The translations under genes were made by a program, and so were the position numbers. Positions 53,775-62,910 of a stretch of DNA of 64,000 bases are shown here, in pieces. The notes under the pieces were generated by a model. That model saw only the letters and a program-made list of their open reading frames with translations. It ran no database searches and had not been told where the DNA came from. The DNA is from Lysobacter sp. ISL-50 (GTDB taxonomy: Bacteria > Pseudomonadota > Gammaproteobacteria > Xanthomonadales > Xanthomonadaceae): the NCBI RefSeq assembly GCF_018612875.1, contig NZ_JAGGRI010000037.1, positions 1 to 64,000 on the forward strand, given 5' to 3'. How positions within the stretch are numbered: position 1 is the first letter of the stretch; every line of letters begins with the position of its first letter.

Positions 53775-55055
53775 TCAGACCGTCTGCTCGCCCTCGCGCA
53801 CCATCAGCAAGGCGATCAAGGTCAGCGCGCCGGCCGCGCTCAGGTAATAGCCGACATAAGCCAATCCGTACGTGCTGGCCAGCCAGGTCGCGATCGACGG
53901 CGCCAGCGAGGCGCCCAGAATGCCGGCCAGATTGAACGCCAGCGAAGCGCCGGTGTAGCGCACCGAGGTGGGAAACATCTCCGACAGGATCGTGCCCAGC
54001 GGGCCGTAGGTCAGGCCCATGATCGCCAGTCCCAGGCCGAGGAACAGCAAGGTGCCCCAGGCGTTGCCGCTCGAAAACAGCGTCTCGAACAAGACCCCGA
54101 ACGCCATCACCGCCAGCGTGGACAGGATCATCGCCAGACGCCGGCCTCGGCGATCGGCGAATAAGGCCGCCAGCGGAATGGTCGCGGCGAAGAACAACAC
54201 GCTGCCCAGTTGCAGCAACAGGAACTGCTCGCGCGAATAACCCAGCTTGGACGTGCCCCAGCTCAGCGCGAACACCGTCATCAGATAGAACAGCACGAAG
54301 GTCGCCAAGGCGGCGAAGGTGCCCGCGATCAACGCGCCCGGATGTTGCGTCAACACCTTGATCATCGGCAGCCTGACCCGCTCGTGCCGGTCGATGGCCT
54401 TCTGGAACGCCGGTGTTTCGGCGATGCGCAGGCGCACCCATAAGCCCACGAACACCAGCGCCGCGCTGGCCAGGAACGGAATGCGCCAGCCCCAGGCGAA
54501 GAATGCTTCATCGCCCATGGTGTCGGTCAGCAACAGGAAGATGCCGGTCGACAGGAAAAACCCGATCGGCGCGCCCAACTGCGGAAACATGCCGTACCAC
54601 GCGCGCTTACCCGGCGGCGCGTTCTCGGTCGCCAGCAGCACCGCGCCGCCCCACTCGCCGCCCAGGCCCAGACCCTGCCCGAAACGGCACAGCGCGAGCA
54701 AGGCCGGCGCGAGGATGCCGATGCTGGCGTACGTGGGCAGCAGGCCGATCGCGACCGTGGACAGGCCCATCGTCAACAGCGCCGCGACCAAGGTCGCCTT
54801 GCGTCCGATGCGATCGCCGAAGTGGCCGAACACCGCCGCGCCCACCGGCCGGGCGAAGAACGCCAGGGCGAAGGTCGCCAGCGATTGCAAGGTCGCGGTG
54901 GTGGGATCGGCCGCGGGGAAAAACAGTTTCGGAAACACCAGCACCGCGGCGGTGGCGTAGATGTAGAAATCGAAGAACTCGATGGTGGTGCCGATCAAAC
55001 TCGCGAACAACACGCGGGCGGGAGAGTTGGCGGGTGCCGCGGCGGCAGGTGTCAT
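53775..55055 (-). CDS. MHS-family MFS transporter (proline/betaine- or citrate-type)
   Basis: A 426-residue 12-helix symporter of the metabolite:H+ symporter group. It has SLIGTTIEFFDFYIYATAAVLVFPKLFFP at the start, the loop FGHFGDRIGRKATLV (motif A), GLGLGGEWGGAVLLATENAP and a second A-like loop ALFADRRGRRLAMI. It carries a small organic acid or osmolyte, but the substrate cannot be read from sequence. The start MTPAAAAP is used; MEYQF 13 codons upstream is possible. It is divergent from the oxidoreductase gene. Confidence 0.92.
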   Translation of the reverse strand: MTPAAAAPANSPARVLFASLIGTTIEFFDFYIYATAAVLVFPKLFFPAADPTTATLQSLATFALAFFARPVGAAVFGHFGDRIGRKATLVAALLTMGLSTVAIGLLPTYASIGILAPALLALCRFGQGLGLGGEWGGAVLLATENAPPGKRAWYGMFPQLGAPIGFFLSTGIFLLLTDTMGDEAFFAWGWRIPFLASAALVFVGLWVRLRIAETPAFQKAIDRHERVRLPMIKVLTQHPGALIAGTFAALATFVLFYLMTVFALSWGTSKLGYSREQFLLLQLGSVLFFAATIPLAALFADRRGRRLAMILSTLAVMAFGVLFETLFSSGNAWGTLLFLGLGLAIMGLTYGPLGTILSEMFPTSVRYTGASLAFNLAGILGASLAPSIATWLASTYGLAYVGYYLSAAGALTLIALLMVREGEQTV

Positions 55056-55210
55056 CGAGGTTTCCGGACAGGGGACGGTGAATTGATACTCCATCCGGGC
55101 CCGGCCGCGCAAAGCTTTTGCGCACATTGCGCATACCGGCCGTGCCGCGCCCTCTGGCCGCGGCCGGCGCGATCCGGCAAGGTGCGACTTCCCCCCAACG
55201 AGTCCGCACG

Positions 55211-56281
55211 ATGAACGATGCCTCCATCCGCGTCGCACTGGTTGGCTACGGCTTCGCCGGCAAGACCTTCCACGCGCCGCTGATCGCGGCCACGCCGGGA
55301 CTGGCGCTGAGCCTGGTCGGCTCGCGCGACGCCGCCAAGGTGCGGGCCGATCACCCGCGGGCGATCGTGATCGACGACCCGATCGCCGCGGTCACCGACG
55401 CACGCGCGGAGCTGGTGGTGATCGCCACGCCCAACCACAGCCATGCCCCGCTCGCCCGCGCCGCGCTCGCCGCCGGCAAGCACGTGGTGGTCGATAAGCC
55501 GTTCACTCTGGATCTGGCCGAAGCGCGCGAATTGGCGGCCTTGGCCTCGCAGCACGGCCGGCTGCTGTCGGTGTTCCAGAACCGGCGCTGGGACAGCGAC
55601 TACCTCGCGGTGAAGCAGGCCATCGACGACGGCCGCCTCGGCGAAGTCGTGCATCTGGAATCGCATATCGACCGCTTTCGCCCGCAGGTGCGCGAGCGCT
55701 GGCGCGAACAGGCCGGCCCCGGCACCGGCGTGTGGTGGGACCTGGGCCCGCATCTGGCCGATCAGGCCTTGCAGTTGTTCGGCCTGCCCGAGCGCGTGAT
55801 CGCCAGCCTGGCGGTGCAGCGCGACGGCGCCGCGGTCGCCGACTGGGCGCACGTGGTGTTCGAATACGGCCAGCGCCGGGTCGTGCTTCACGCCAGCATG
55901 CTGGTCGCCGGCGGCAGCCCGCGCTTCATCGTGCACGGCAGCCGCGGCAGCCTGATCAAGCCGCGCGCCGATCGGCAGGAAGCGCAGTTGCTGGCCGGAA
56001 TCGTGCCCGGCGCGGCCGGCTGGGGCGAGGACGACGACGCGCAACTGTGGCACGACGAACATGGCGCGGTCAGCCGCGTGCCGACGCCGCCGGGCGATCA
56101 GCGTCGTTATTACATGGCCGTGCGCGACGCCTTGCGCGGCCAGGGTCCGAATCCGGTCACGCCCGCGCAGGCGGTGGCGTTGATGGCGGTGCTGGAAGCG
56201 GCGGTCGAATCGGCGGCGCAAGGGCGGGCGGTGACGCCGGGGTTGAGCGCGCAGGAACGCGAGGCGTTCGCGCAAAGCTGA
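55211..56281 (+). CDS. Gfo/Idh/MocA-family oxidoreductase
   Basis: A 356-residue NAD(P)-dependent oxidoreductase, likely on a sugar or sugar-like alcohol. The cofactor fold IRVALVGYGFAGKTFHAPLIAATPGLALSLVGSRD comes first, then the VIATPNHSHAPLARAALAAGKHVVVDKPFTL signature (Lys of VDKP), and WWDLGPHLADQALQLFG with the active-site His. It resembles the YdgJ/YhhX branch. A 156-bp divergent region separates it from the MHS transporter, and the two may serve one pathway. Ends just before a long palindromic repeat. Confidence 0.92.
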   Translation: MNDASIRVALVGYGFAGKTFHAPLIAATPGLALSLVGSRDAAKVRADHPRAIVIDDPIAAVTDARAELVVIATPNHSHAPLARAALAAGKHVVVDKPFTLDLAEARELAALASQHGRLLSVFQNRRWDSDYLAVKQAIDDGRLGEVVHLESHIDRFRPQVRERWREQAGPGTGVWWDLGPHLADQALQLFGLPERVIASLAVQRDGAAVADWAHVVFEYGQRRVVLHASMLVAGGSPRFIVHGSRGSLIKPRADRQEAQLLAGIVPGAAGWGEDDDAQLWHDEHGAVSRVPTPPGDQRRYYMAVRDALRGQGPNPVTPAQAVALMAVLEAAVESAAQGRAVTPGLSAQEREAFAQS

Positions 56282-56312
56282 TCAGCGACAGCGAGGTCTT
56301 TTGTAGGAGGGG

Positions 56313-56415
56313 CTTATGTGGGAGGGGCTTCAGCCCCGATGCTTTTCGATCCGATGCTGAGAGTCTTCCCACTGCGGATCGAAAAGCATCGGGGCTGAAG
56401 CCCCTCCCACATAAG
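56313..56415. repeat. 40-bp perfect inverted repeat
   Basis: Arms at 56313-56352 and 56376-56415 are exact complements (starting CTTATGTGGGAGGGGCTTCA) around a 23-base loop. A partial direct copy GTAGGAGGGGCTTATG precedes the left arm. The arms match each other without a single change, so the element is recent or maintained. It is of the 'GGAGGGGCTTCAGCCCC' REP type common in Xanthomonadaceae and Pseudomonas. Confidence 0.9.
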
Positions 56416-57085
56416 CAGGTGCACCTCGCCACCATGCGCCACCATGCGCCACGGTATTTTTGCACCCGCGCGAAATTAAACTTCCGCTGCGGAAACAGCG
56501 AAAACAAAAAATGTTCAGATGCGCGGCGATGCGATCGCCAAACCTCGCCGCGCATCACGCCCGCGAATCGATCCCGCGCACACACGCGCGCGCTTTCGCG
56601 ATCGAATTGCAAGCGCGGATAGAGTTTCAACCGATCCGCGCGCACATGCACAGCGACGAATCCATCGCAGATCGGCAAAACGGACTTAAGCCCGGCGACT
56701 AATGCGCGAGGCATCAAGGTTTCGCGCGCCGGCGGTTTTCTACTCTGTGCCCGCACCAACCACGAGGCGTCGGTCACCCCTGAGCACCGACGCCCCGGCG
56801 CAACGGATGCGGCTCACAATCCGAACGAATCACGTGTCACCACACTTTGTGTCCAAGCCCGCCATCGCGAGGCTTGCGTCCTGACTGCAGTTGGCGAAAC
56901 GGCCACGGCCGCTTCGCGTACCCAGGGGTTTATCCGCGGCATTCAAGCAATCGGCCCGATCACGGCTTCCCTCGCCGTGGTCGGCGGCTGCGCGATGCCG
57001 GCATCGAGCGACAACGACTTGAGCCAGCCATCACCTCGACGGATTCCATCCGCGACTTAATTACTCAACTGAGCAGGTAAACACC
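56416..57085. other. Gene-free region upstream of the secreted protein
   Basis: About 670 bp without a credible gene; short frames exist but none has a good start signal or recognisable product. The stretch 56460-56560 is less GC-rich. The promoter of the gene at 57086 must lie here; no box assigned. Confidence 0.45.
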
Positions 57086-57892
57086 ATGAATCACCGCACT
57101 CTCCGCTCCGCCCGCCTGAGCGCCATCGTCTGCGCCCTGGGCCTGGCTTTCGCCGCCAACAACGCCGCCGCGCAAAGCTCGGAAGTGGCTTCGGCCGCGG
57201 TCAAGGCCTGCGCTGTCAGCGGCAGCGTGACCGTCACCGTGCTCGGCATCAACACCACCCTGCCGCTGCCCTGCGCCGGACAAGCGCAAGTCACCGCCGC
57301 CGGCAACGACGACAAGAGCGCGCTCGGCATCGATCTGAGCCTGCTCGGCCTGGTCAACGTGGTGAAGCTCGACACCGTGCACCAGCGCGCCGACTACAAC
57401 AACCTGACCGGCGCGACCGCGCTCGACGGTTTCTCGGAAGTCGCCGGCGTAAGCCTGGTGCAGAACCTGGTCACCGCGCAGGGCCTGCGCGGCAGCCTGT
57501 CGTGCGATTCGCTGTCGGGCGATAGCCGCCTGCAATGCCAGGCCACATCGACCGTCGCCGACGTGCGCATCGCCGGCGGCAACGTCATCACCCTGCCCAC
57601 GCCGATTCCGCGCAACTTCACCGTGCCGGTCGGCGGCCGCCTGCGTCTGGTCGTGCTCGGCCTGCCGGTGGAAGTGCCGGTCGGCGGCGCGCTGGTGCTC
57701 AACCAGGCCGCGGCGAGCGGCGCCGGCACCAACCACGTGACGGTGACCCATCAGGCCGCGCAGTTGGGCCTCGGCGGCAGCGTCTCGGTCGGCGGCCTGG
57801 GCTTGATCGCGGTGCGCGTGGAAGCCAGCGCCAGCCCCTCGACCATCACCGTCAACTCGACCCGTCCGGTTTCGGCGGTCACCATCGACTGA
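57086..57892 (+). CDS. Secreted beta-rich protein, possibly choice-of-anchor P family
   Basis: A 268-residue exported protein. The signal peptide (LSAIVCALGLAFAANNAAAQ) gives a mature chain with repeating Val/Leu/Gly-rich strands (GSVTVTVLGINTTLPLPCAGQAQVTAAG, GGNVITLPTPIPRNFTVPVGGRLRLVVLGLPVEVPVGGALVLNQAAASGAG). Cysteines occur as two likely disulfide pairs (ACAVSG/LPCAG and LSCDSL/QCQA). It resembles proteins labelled choice-of-anchor P, but that match is from memory and weak. GAGCAGG lies before the ATG. It has its own strong terminator, so it is a single-gene unit. Confidence 0.65.
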   Translation: MNHRTLRSARLSAIVCALGLAFAANNAAAQSSEVASAAVKACAVSGSVTVTVLGINTTLPLPCAGQAQVTAAGNDDKSALGIDLSLLGLVNVVKLDTVHQRADYNNLTGATALDGFSEVAGVSLVQNLVTAQGLRGSLSCDSLSGDSRLQCQATSTVADVRIAGGNVITLPTPIPRNFTVPVGGRLRLVVLGLPVEVPVGGALVLNQAAASGAGTNHVTVTHQAAQLGLGGSVSVGGLGLIAVRVEASASPSTITVNSTRPVSAVTID

Positions 57893-57941
57893 TCCGCGCC
57901 ACTGCGGCAACGCGCGGGTCGTGACGATCCGCGCAACCCGG

Positions 57942-57979
57942 CGCACCGCATCGTCGCGACGATGCGGTGCGTTTTTTTT
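57942..57979 (+). terminator. Strong intrinsic terminator
   Basis: A 15-base perfect stem (57942-57956 with 57957-57971, CGCACCGCATCGTCG and its complement) is directly followed by eight T. It ends the gene at 57086-57892. Confidence 0.95.
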
Positions 57980-58106
57980 GCCGTTGCGGCAAGATTCATC
58001 GCCCCGCACGCCCGGCCCACGCGCCCTTCAACTCGCGCTTACATCCGGAACGCTACCTTGGGCGCATGACGAACCCACACCGTTCGCAGTTCCCAGGCCG
58101 GCGGCC

Positions 58107-59246
58107 ATGAGCGCGCTGTGCGATTACAGCTTCGGCATCGAGGAGGAATTCTTCCTCGTCCGCCCGCACAGCCGCCTGCTCGCCGCGCAAGTCCCGGCCC
58201 GCCTGCTCAAGCGCGCCCGCGCCCAACTCGGCGATGCGATCGAAAGCGAGCTGCAGCAGGCGCAGATCGAAATCGCCTCGCCGGTGCAATGCGACATCGC
58301 TCAGGCCCGGCGCCAACTCGGCGAGCTGCGCCGCGGCCTGTCGGAACTGGCGCACGAGCACGGGCTGGCCTTGCTGGCCGCCGGCACGCATCCGCTCGGG
58401 CAATGGCGCGAGCAAGCACAGACCGACAAGCCGCGTTACCGGCGTCTGGTCGAGGACTTCCAGATCGTCGCCCGCCGCAGCCAGGTCTGCGGCCTGCACG
58501 TGCATGTGCAATTGCCCGATGGCGTCGATCGGGTGCAGGTGATGAACCGGGCGATGCCGTGGCTGCCGCTACTGCTGGCGCTGTCCACGTCTTCGCCGTT
58601 CTGGGACCGCGGCAATACCGGCCTGATGAGCTACCGCCAGGCCATGTACGACGAATGGCCGCGCACCGGCATTCCGGATTTCTTTGAGGACGAAGCCGAT
58701 TACGACGCCTTCGCCGCGGTGCTGCAGCGCGCCGGCGCGATCGCCGACGCCGGCTCGCTGTGGTGGGCGATCCGTCCGTCGCCGAATTTTCCCACCGTCG
58801 AGCTGCGCATCGCCGACGCCTGCACGCGCCTGGACGACAGTCTGGCGATCGCGGCCCTGTACCGCTGCCTGATGCGGCATCTGTCGCAGCGCCCGGCGCA
58901 GGCGCCGCCGTGCAACGCCGCCACCCGCCGCATCATCGACGAGAACCGCTGGCGCGCGAAACGCTTCGGCCTGCAGGCGGATTTCATCGACGAACACGGC
59001 AACACCGAGCCGGCGCTGGCGCAGTTGCGGCGCCTGCGCGAGCTGTGCGCGGAAGATGCGCGGCAACTGGATTGCACGCAGGCGCTGGCGAGCCTGGACG
59101 ACATCGTCGCGCGCGGCACCAGCGCGCACACTCAGCTGGCGCTGTATCGCCAGCATCGCGAAAGCGGCGCCAGCCGCGCCAACGCGCTCAAGGCCGTGGT
59201 GGACTGGCTGCTGGAAACCACCATCGCCATCGACCCCACCGTCTGA
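58107..59246 (+). CDS. YbdK-like carboxylate-amine ligase (GCS2 family)
   Basis: A 379-residue ATP-dependent ligase of the glutamate-cysteine ligase type 2 family. Diagnostic parts are FGIEEEFFLVRP at the N-terminus, the Gln/Glu set in LQQAQIEIASPVQCDI, VCGLHVHVQLPD and FPTVELRIADACTRLDDSLAIAALYRCL. Such enzymes join an amino acid to an amine or amino acid with ATP. The true substrate is not clear, and many members make poor glutathione precursors. The amidotransferase gene starts 24 bases after its stop, so the two form an operon. Confidence 0.9.
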   Translation: MSALCDYSFGIEEEFFLVRPHSRLLAAQVPARLLKRARAQLGDAIESELQQAQIEIASPVQCDIAQARRQLGELRRGLSELAHEHGLALLAAGTHPLGQWREQAQTDKPRYRRLVEDFQIVARRSQVCGLHVHVQLPDGVDRVQVMNRAMPWLPLLLALSTSSPFWDRGNTGLMSYRQAMYDEWPRTGIPDFFEDEADYDAFAAVLQRAGAIADAGSLWWAIRPSPNFPTVELRIADACTRLDDSLAIAALYRCLMRHLSQRPAQAPPCNAATRRIIDENRWRAKRFGLQADFIDEHGNTEPALAQLRRLRELCAEDARQLDCTQALASLDDIVARGTSAHTQLALYRQHRESGASRANALKAVVDWLLETTIAIDPTV

Positions 59247-59270
59247 CACCCGCCCTTCCGGATATCCGTC

Positions 59271-60071
59271 ATGCCCTCGCCCGCCCGCAAACTGCTGATC
59301 GGCCTGTCGCCGCGCCTGATGCGCAACCTGCCGCCCGAATACGGCTTCCGCAACAAGACCCTGCAATATCTGGAGCAGTCGATGGCGCATTGGGTGATGG
59401 CCAGCGGCGCGATCGTGGTGATGATTCCCACCGTCGATGCTCAGGGCGCGGTCCAGGCCACCGATCTGTCCGTGCGCGATTACGCGCGTTCGCTGGACGG
59501 GTTGATCCTGCAAGGCGGCGCCGACATCGACCCGGTCGCCTATGGCGAGCGTCCCAGCGAACTGCTGATGACCACCGATCCGGAGCGCGACCGTTTCGAA
59601 CTCAATCTGCTGCGCGCCTTCGTCGATGCGGGCAAGCCCGTGCTCGGCATCTGCCGCGGCATGCAGCTGATCAATGTCGCCCATGGCGGCAGCCTGTATC
59701 AGGATCTGGTCGGCGGCGGCGCGACGCGCGCGCAGCACTATATTCCGGCGCAATACGACGAACACGCGCATTCGCTGCGCATGCGCGAGAACGGCTGGCT
59801 GTCGTCGCTGTATCCGCAGGTGGCCGATCCGCGGGTCAACTCGATCCATCACCAGGGCGTCAAGGATCTGGGCGCGGGGTTGGAAGTCGAGGCCTGGTCG
59901 GAGGACGGCATTCCCGAATGCATCCGCGGCCACGGCGACAGCTTCGTGGTCGGCGTGCAGTGGCATCCGGAATTTCACGATCATCGTTTTCCGGAACTGT
60001 TGCCGGGGCGGCCGGTGCTGATGGCGTTCATGGAGGCGGCTCGGCGGCGGGAGCAGGCGCTGGCGGCGTGA
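59271..60071 (+). CDS. Class I glutamine amidotransferase / gamma-glutamyl hydrolase (PuuD-like)
   Basis: A 266-residue cytoplasmic enzyme of the gamma-glutamyl-gamma-aminobutyrate hydrolase family. Nucleophile Cys128 in VLGICRGMQLINVAHGG and the His232/Glu234 pair in VQWHPEFH are intact. QGGADIDPVAYGE and NSIHHQGVKDLG are family hallmarks. It hydrolyses gamma-glutamyl amides. Coupled with the YbdK-like ligase, it suggests a pathway in which a gamma-glutamyl group is attached to and later removed from an unknown amine. No polyamine genes are nearby. Confidence 0.92.
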   Translation: MPSPARKLLIGLSPRLMRNLPPEYGFRNKTLQYLEQSMAHWVMASGAIVVMIPTVDAQGAVQATDLSVRDYARSLDGLILQGGADIDPVAYGERPSELLMTTDPERDRFELNLLRAFVDAGKPVLGICRGMQLINVAHGGSLYQDLVGGGATRAQHYIPAQYDEHAHSLRMRENGWLSSLYPQVADPRVNSIHHQGVKDLGAGLEVEAWSEDGIPECIRGHGDSFVVGVQWHPEFHDHRFPELLPGRPVLMAFMEAARRREQALAA

Positions 60072-60144
60072 GGGGTGGACGGCAGCGACATCAAGACCTG
60101 ACGCAACGAAGTGATGACTTCTTTTCCCGGCGAAGCTGTTGAAC

Positions 60145-60357
60145 TCCCTCTCCCGCGCCCCGAAGGAAGTCACCTTGGGTGGCAAGCGGGAGAGGGGCTT
60201 AGACCGTGTTGCTGGTGCTCCCTCTCCCGCTTGCGGGAGAGGGCTGGGGTGAGGGCTGAGCGCCGGAGGCGCGAATGATCTTGCATTGAGCCTCACCGCT
60301 ACTCGTGCCCTCACCCCCAACCCCTCTCCCACAAGCGGGAGAGGGGCTTAGACCGTG
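60145..60357. repeat. Cluster of CCCTCTCCCGC palindromes with nested insertion
   Basis: Three copies of the hairpin family lie in about 215 bp, near 60145, 60220 and 60320. The sequence AAGCGGGAGAGGGGCTTAGACCGTGTTGCT is repeated directly at 60184 and 60334. The first copy is split by about 25 bases (CCCCGAAGGAAGTCACCTTG...) that form their own small hairpin. They lie between convergent genes and may act as terminators. Confidence 0.75.
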
Positions 60358-60376
60358 TTGCTATCGTCAATGCCGT

Positions 60377-62455
60377 TTACAAACTCGCCGCACAGTTGTA
60401 GCAAACCAACGCAAAATCCTGATCGGTATCGTCGCCGGAGTTCGGCAACCCATTCGAGTTGATATCGGTCGCGCGCACCACGATGCTGACGCTGCCGCCA
60501 TGCTGCGCCGACTGCAGGAACACGCCTTCGTTGTTGTTGCGCGCATCCGCCGCGCCGCCGGTCGCCGACCAGCCGCTGGCGGCGAACACGTTGCCCAGGT
60601 AGGTGCTGCCGCCCGCGGTCACGCGCAGATCCAGGTTGTTGTTCCAGGCCGGCGTGGTGCCGCCCAGGCCATGGCCCGGGGCGTCGGTCCACACCAGCAT
60701 GATCCGCACCGGCTTGCCCGGATCGGCGGCGGTGAACGTGCGCGTCCAGCTTTCGCCGGAACTGTTGAACACGTGGCTCTGGTCGATGTACTGCACCGTC
60801 TGCGCCGGACGCAGCACCGGCTCGATCAGCATCCGTCCCCAGCCCTGCTTGGCGTCGGGCGCGGTGGTCAAGACCACACCGTCCGCATCGAGTTTTCCGA
60901 CCAGGTTCTGCGCGACCGCCGTGAACGCGGCGCGGGTCAACGCCGGGCTCGGATCGACGCCGGCGCGGGCGCGGTAGTACTGCGTGAACAAGGCGCTGGC
61001 GCCGGCCACTTGCGGCGAGGCCATGCTGGTGCCGCACATCAGGCCGTGGCCGCTCGCGCTGTTGGCCGAATCGATCGAGCAGCCCGGCGCGACCATGCCC
61101 GGAATGCGGCGGCCATCGCGCGCCGGGCCGTGCGCGGTGTTGCTGGACAGATCGTTGATCGCGGCGATCTGCACGGTCGCCGAGGTCTGGCCCTTGGTCG
61201 AACCGATGGTGAAGGTGTTCTTGGCTTCGTCCGGCGAGCCCTGGCTCTGCGTGCCGCCGTTGCCGTTCATGAACGACAGCACGTAGTTCAGCGGCTGATC
61301 GCCGGGCGCGTTCGGGTCCGCGTCGCGCACGCCGACATCGACCTGGCGAGTGTCGCCGTCGTAACCGCGCGGCGTACCCGACGGGCCCCAACTGTTGCCG
61401 GAAATGGTCGCGCGATTGCGCACCGACTGCGTCATCAGCGCCAACATGCCGCCGGCCTGAGTGTAAGTCGGCGAATACACTTGCTCGACCAGCTTGGCGC
61501 CCGGCGCGACGCCCAGTCCGCGCAGGAAGCTGCCGGTGGACGCGGTGGCGCGCGCGTTGGACGCGCCGTCGCCAGCCATGATCGCGGCGGTGTGGGTGCC
61601 GTGCGCGCTGCTGGCTGAACCGCCGCAGGTGGTGCCGGTGCAGGTGGTCATGCGCGCGACGAGATCGGGATGGGTGTGATAGATGCCGCCATCGACGTTG
61701 GCGATGATCGCGCCGGTGCCGTTCACGCCCAGGCCGCTGAGATAGCTCAGATAACCGGGCACGGCCAGATTGCTCGCGTTGACATTGCCGGCGTTGATCT
61801 GGCTGCTCATCTCGCCGCGCAGGCCGCCGTCGGTGGGCACGGTCTGCACGCTGTACACGCCCGGCGTCTGCGCCAGCGCGGCGATCTGGTCGGCGGGAAT
61901 CCGCACGGTCTGCGTCTGCAGGCTGCGATCGAGGATCTTGTTTCCGGCGCCGACGTCGGCCACGCCGATCTTGCTCAGGCTGGCGCCGACTTCAGCGCTG
62001 CCGCGATGACTGATCACGCTGACCTGCACCGGTCCGGTCGCGGCCTTGCGCAGTTCCGGCTGCACGCGATACGCCGGCAGGAAGTCGCCGCTCCAACGTA
62101 CTTCGGACTGTCCGGCCAGACGGTTGAGCGCATCGCGCTTGCCCCAGGCGATGTAGGTGTACGGATGCAGGTATTGCACCGGCTCCAGGCCGGCGCGGCG
62201 CAATTCGTCCAGCCACGCCTGTTGCACCGGGCCCTTGAATTGCACCAGGCGCCAATCCTCGCCGTCGGCGCGGGCGCGGCCCCAGGCGCTGGTGGCCTGC
62301 ACGGGTTTGCTTTTGAGCGGATCGAAACGCAATCCGCCCAGATCGAGTTCGAAACCGCTCGCGGGCGCGGTGGGCGCGGCCTGCGCGAGCGACAGCAACG
62401 GCGTAACGGCGAGCGCCACGGCCAGGGCCGTGAGCGGGATGCGGCGACGGTTCAT
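60377..62455 (-). CDS. Secreted S8-family serine protease (subtilase)
   Basis: A 692-residue secreted protease. The signal peptide (MNRRRIPLTALAVALAVTPLLSLAQA) is followed by an inhibitor-like propeptide region to about residue 200. The catalytic domain holds Asp255 (IIANVDGGIYHTHPDL), His285 (AHGTHTAAIMAG) and Ser477 (CGTSMASPQVAGASAL), all intact. The final about 130 residues (VRIMLVWTDAPGHGLGGTTPAWNNNLDLRV ... DFALVCYNC) form a jelly-roll P-type domain typical of such enzymes. GGAGA precedes the ATG. It is likely a broad proteinase for feeding on other organisms, a Lysobacter-like trait. Confidence 0.94.
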   Translation of the reverse strand: MNRRRIPLTALAVALAVTPLLSLAQAAPTAPASGFELDLGGLRFDPLKSKPVQATSAWGRARADGEDWRLVQFKGPVQQAWLDELRRAGLEPVQYLHPYTYIAWGKRDALNRLAGQSEVRWSGDFLPAYRVQPELRKAATGPVQVSVISHRGSAEVGASLSKIGVADVGAGNKILDRSLQTQTVRIPADQIAALAQTPGVYSVQTVPTDGGLRGEMSSQINAGNVNASNLAVPGYLSYLSGLGVNGTGAIIANVDGGIYHTHPDLVARMTTCTGTTCGGSASSAHGTHTAAIMAGDGASNARATASTGSFLRGLGVAPGAKLVEQVYSPTYTQAGGMLALMTQSVRNRATISGNSWGPSGTPRGYDGDTRQVDVGVRDADPNAPGDQPLNYVLSFMNGNGGTQSQGSPDEAKNTFTIGSTKGQTSATVQIAAINDLSSNTAHGPARDGRRIPGMVAPGCSIDSANSASGHGLMCGTSMASPQVAGASALFTQYYRARAGVDPSPALTRAAFTAVAQNLVGKLDADGVVLTTAPDAKQGWGRMLIEPVLRPAQTVQYIDQSHVFNSSGESWTRTFTAADPGKPVRIMLVWTDAPGHGLGGTTPAWNNNLDLRVTAGGSTYLGNVFAASGWSATGGAADARNNNEGVFLQSAQHGGSVSIVVRATDINSNGLPNSGDDTDQDFALVCYNCAASL

Positions 62456-62868
62456 GCGGTTCTCTCCAGAAAGGTTCGACAAACGCCGCCCGCACGGGCG
62501 GCGGCTCGGTGGGTGCGATCTTGGAAAACACCGGACGGCAACGTCCGTGCTGCTCGCGTCGCGAAGACGCCCGCCGACACTGCGCCCGCGCGGGCGACCG
62601 CGTCCACGCGAATACGAACGGCGCTTCCAAATGATCGTTGAGGGCGATCACAGAACTTCGAAGAGGTGCATGAATCGGCGCGGGCGAAAGATCGGACGAT
62701 TGCGTCGATCGATGCGGGGCTCGATGCGTTCCCGCGGATCGGCGCGAATGCGCTTTCGCGGCGGATGCCGATCGCGAATGTCGCCGCGGTTGCCGGCGAA
62801 ACCGGCGGCGATGCGATCCGGACGTGGATCGGATGGCGCGGTCGAAGATGCGAAAAATATTCATGAAA
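62456..62868. other. Gene-free region between subtilase and RidA genes
   Basis: No recognisable gene. A plus-strand frame at 62666-62866 has AAGAGG before its ATG, but the 66-residue product looks non-coding. The promoter for the subtilase gene must lie next to 62455. Confidence 0.45.
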
Positions 62869-62897
62869 GATGCGGCGCGAAACCTTCGCGCCGCATC
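62869..62897 (-). terminator. Intrinsic terminator for the RidA gene
   Basis: A 13-base perfect stem (GATGCGGCGCGAA with its complement, 3-base loop) lies 14 bases past the RidA stop. On the minus strand it is followed by CTTTCATGAATATTTTT. Confidence 0.8.
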
Positions 62898-62910
62898 GGT
62901 GGCGCGGCGC

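Noticed and set aside
56460-56884. Two short plus-strand frames upstream of the secreted protein gene
   Set aside because: Both lack a convincing ribosome binding site and recognisable product; the area is better explained as regulatory or relic DNA.
62666-62866. A 66-residue plus-strand gene with AAGAGG before its ATG
   Set aside because: Translation looks random (Arg/Ala-rich, no hydrophobic core or motif) and it runs toward the RidA terminator without a partner gene.
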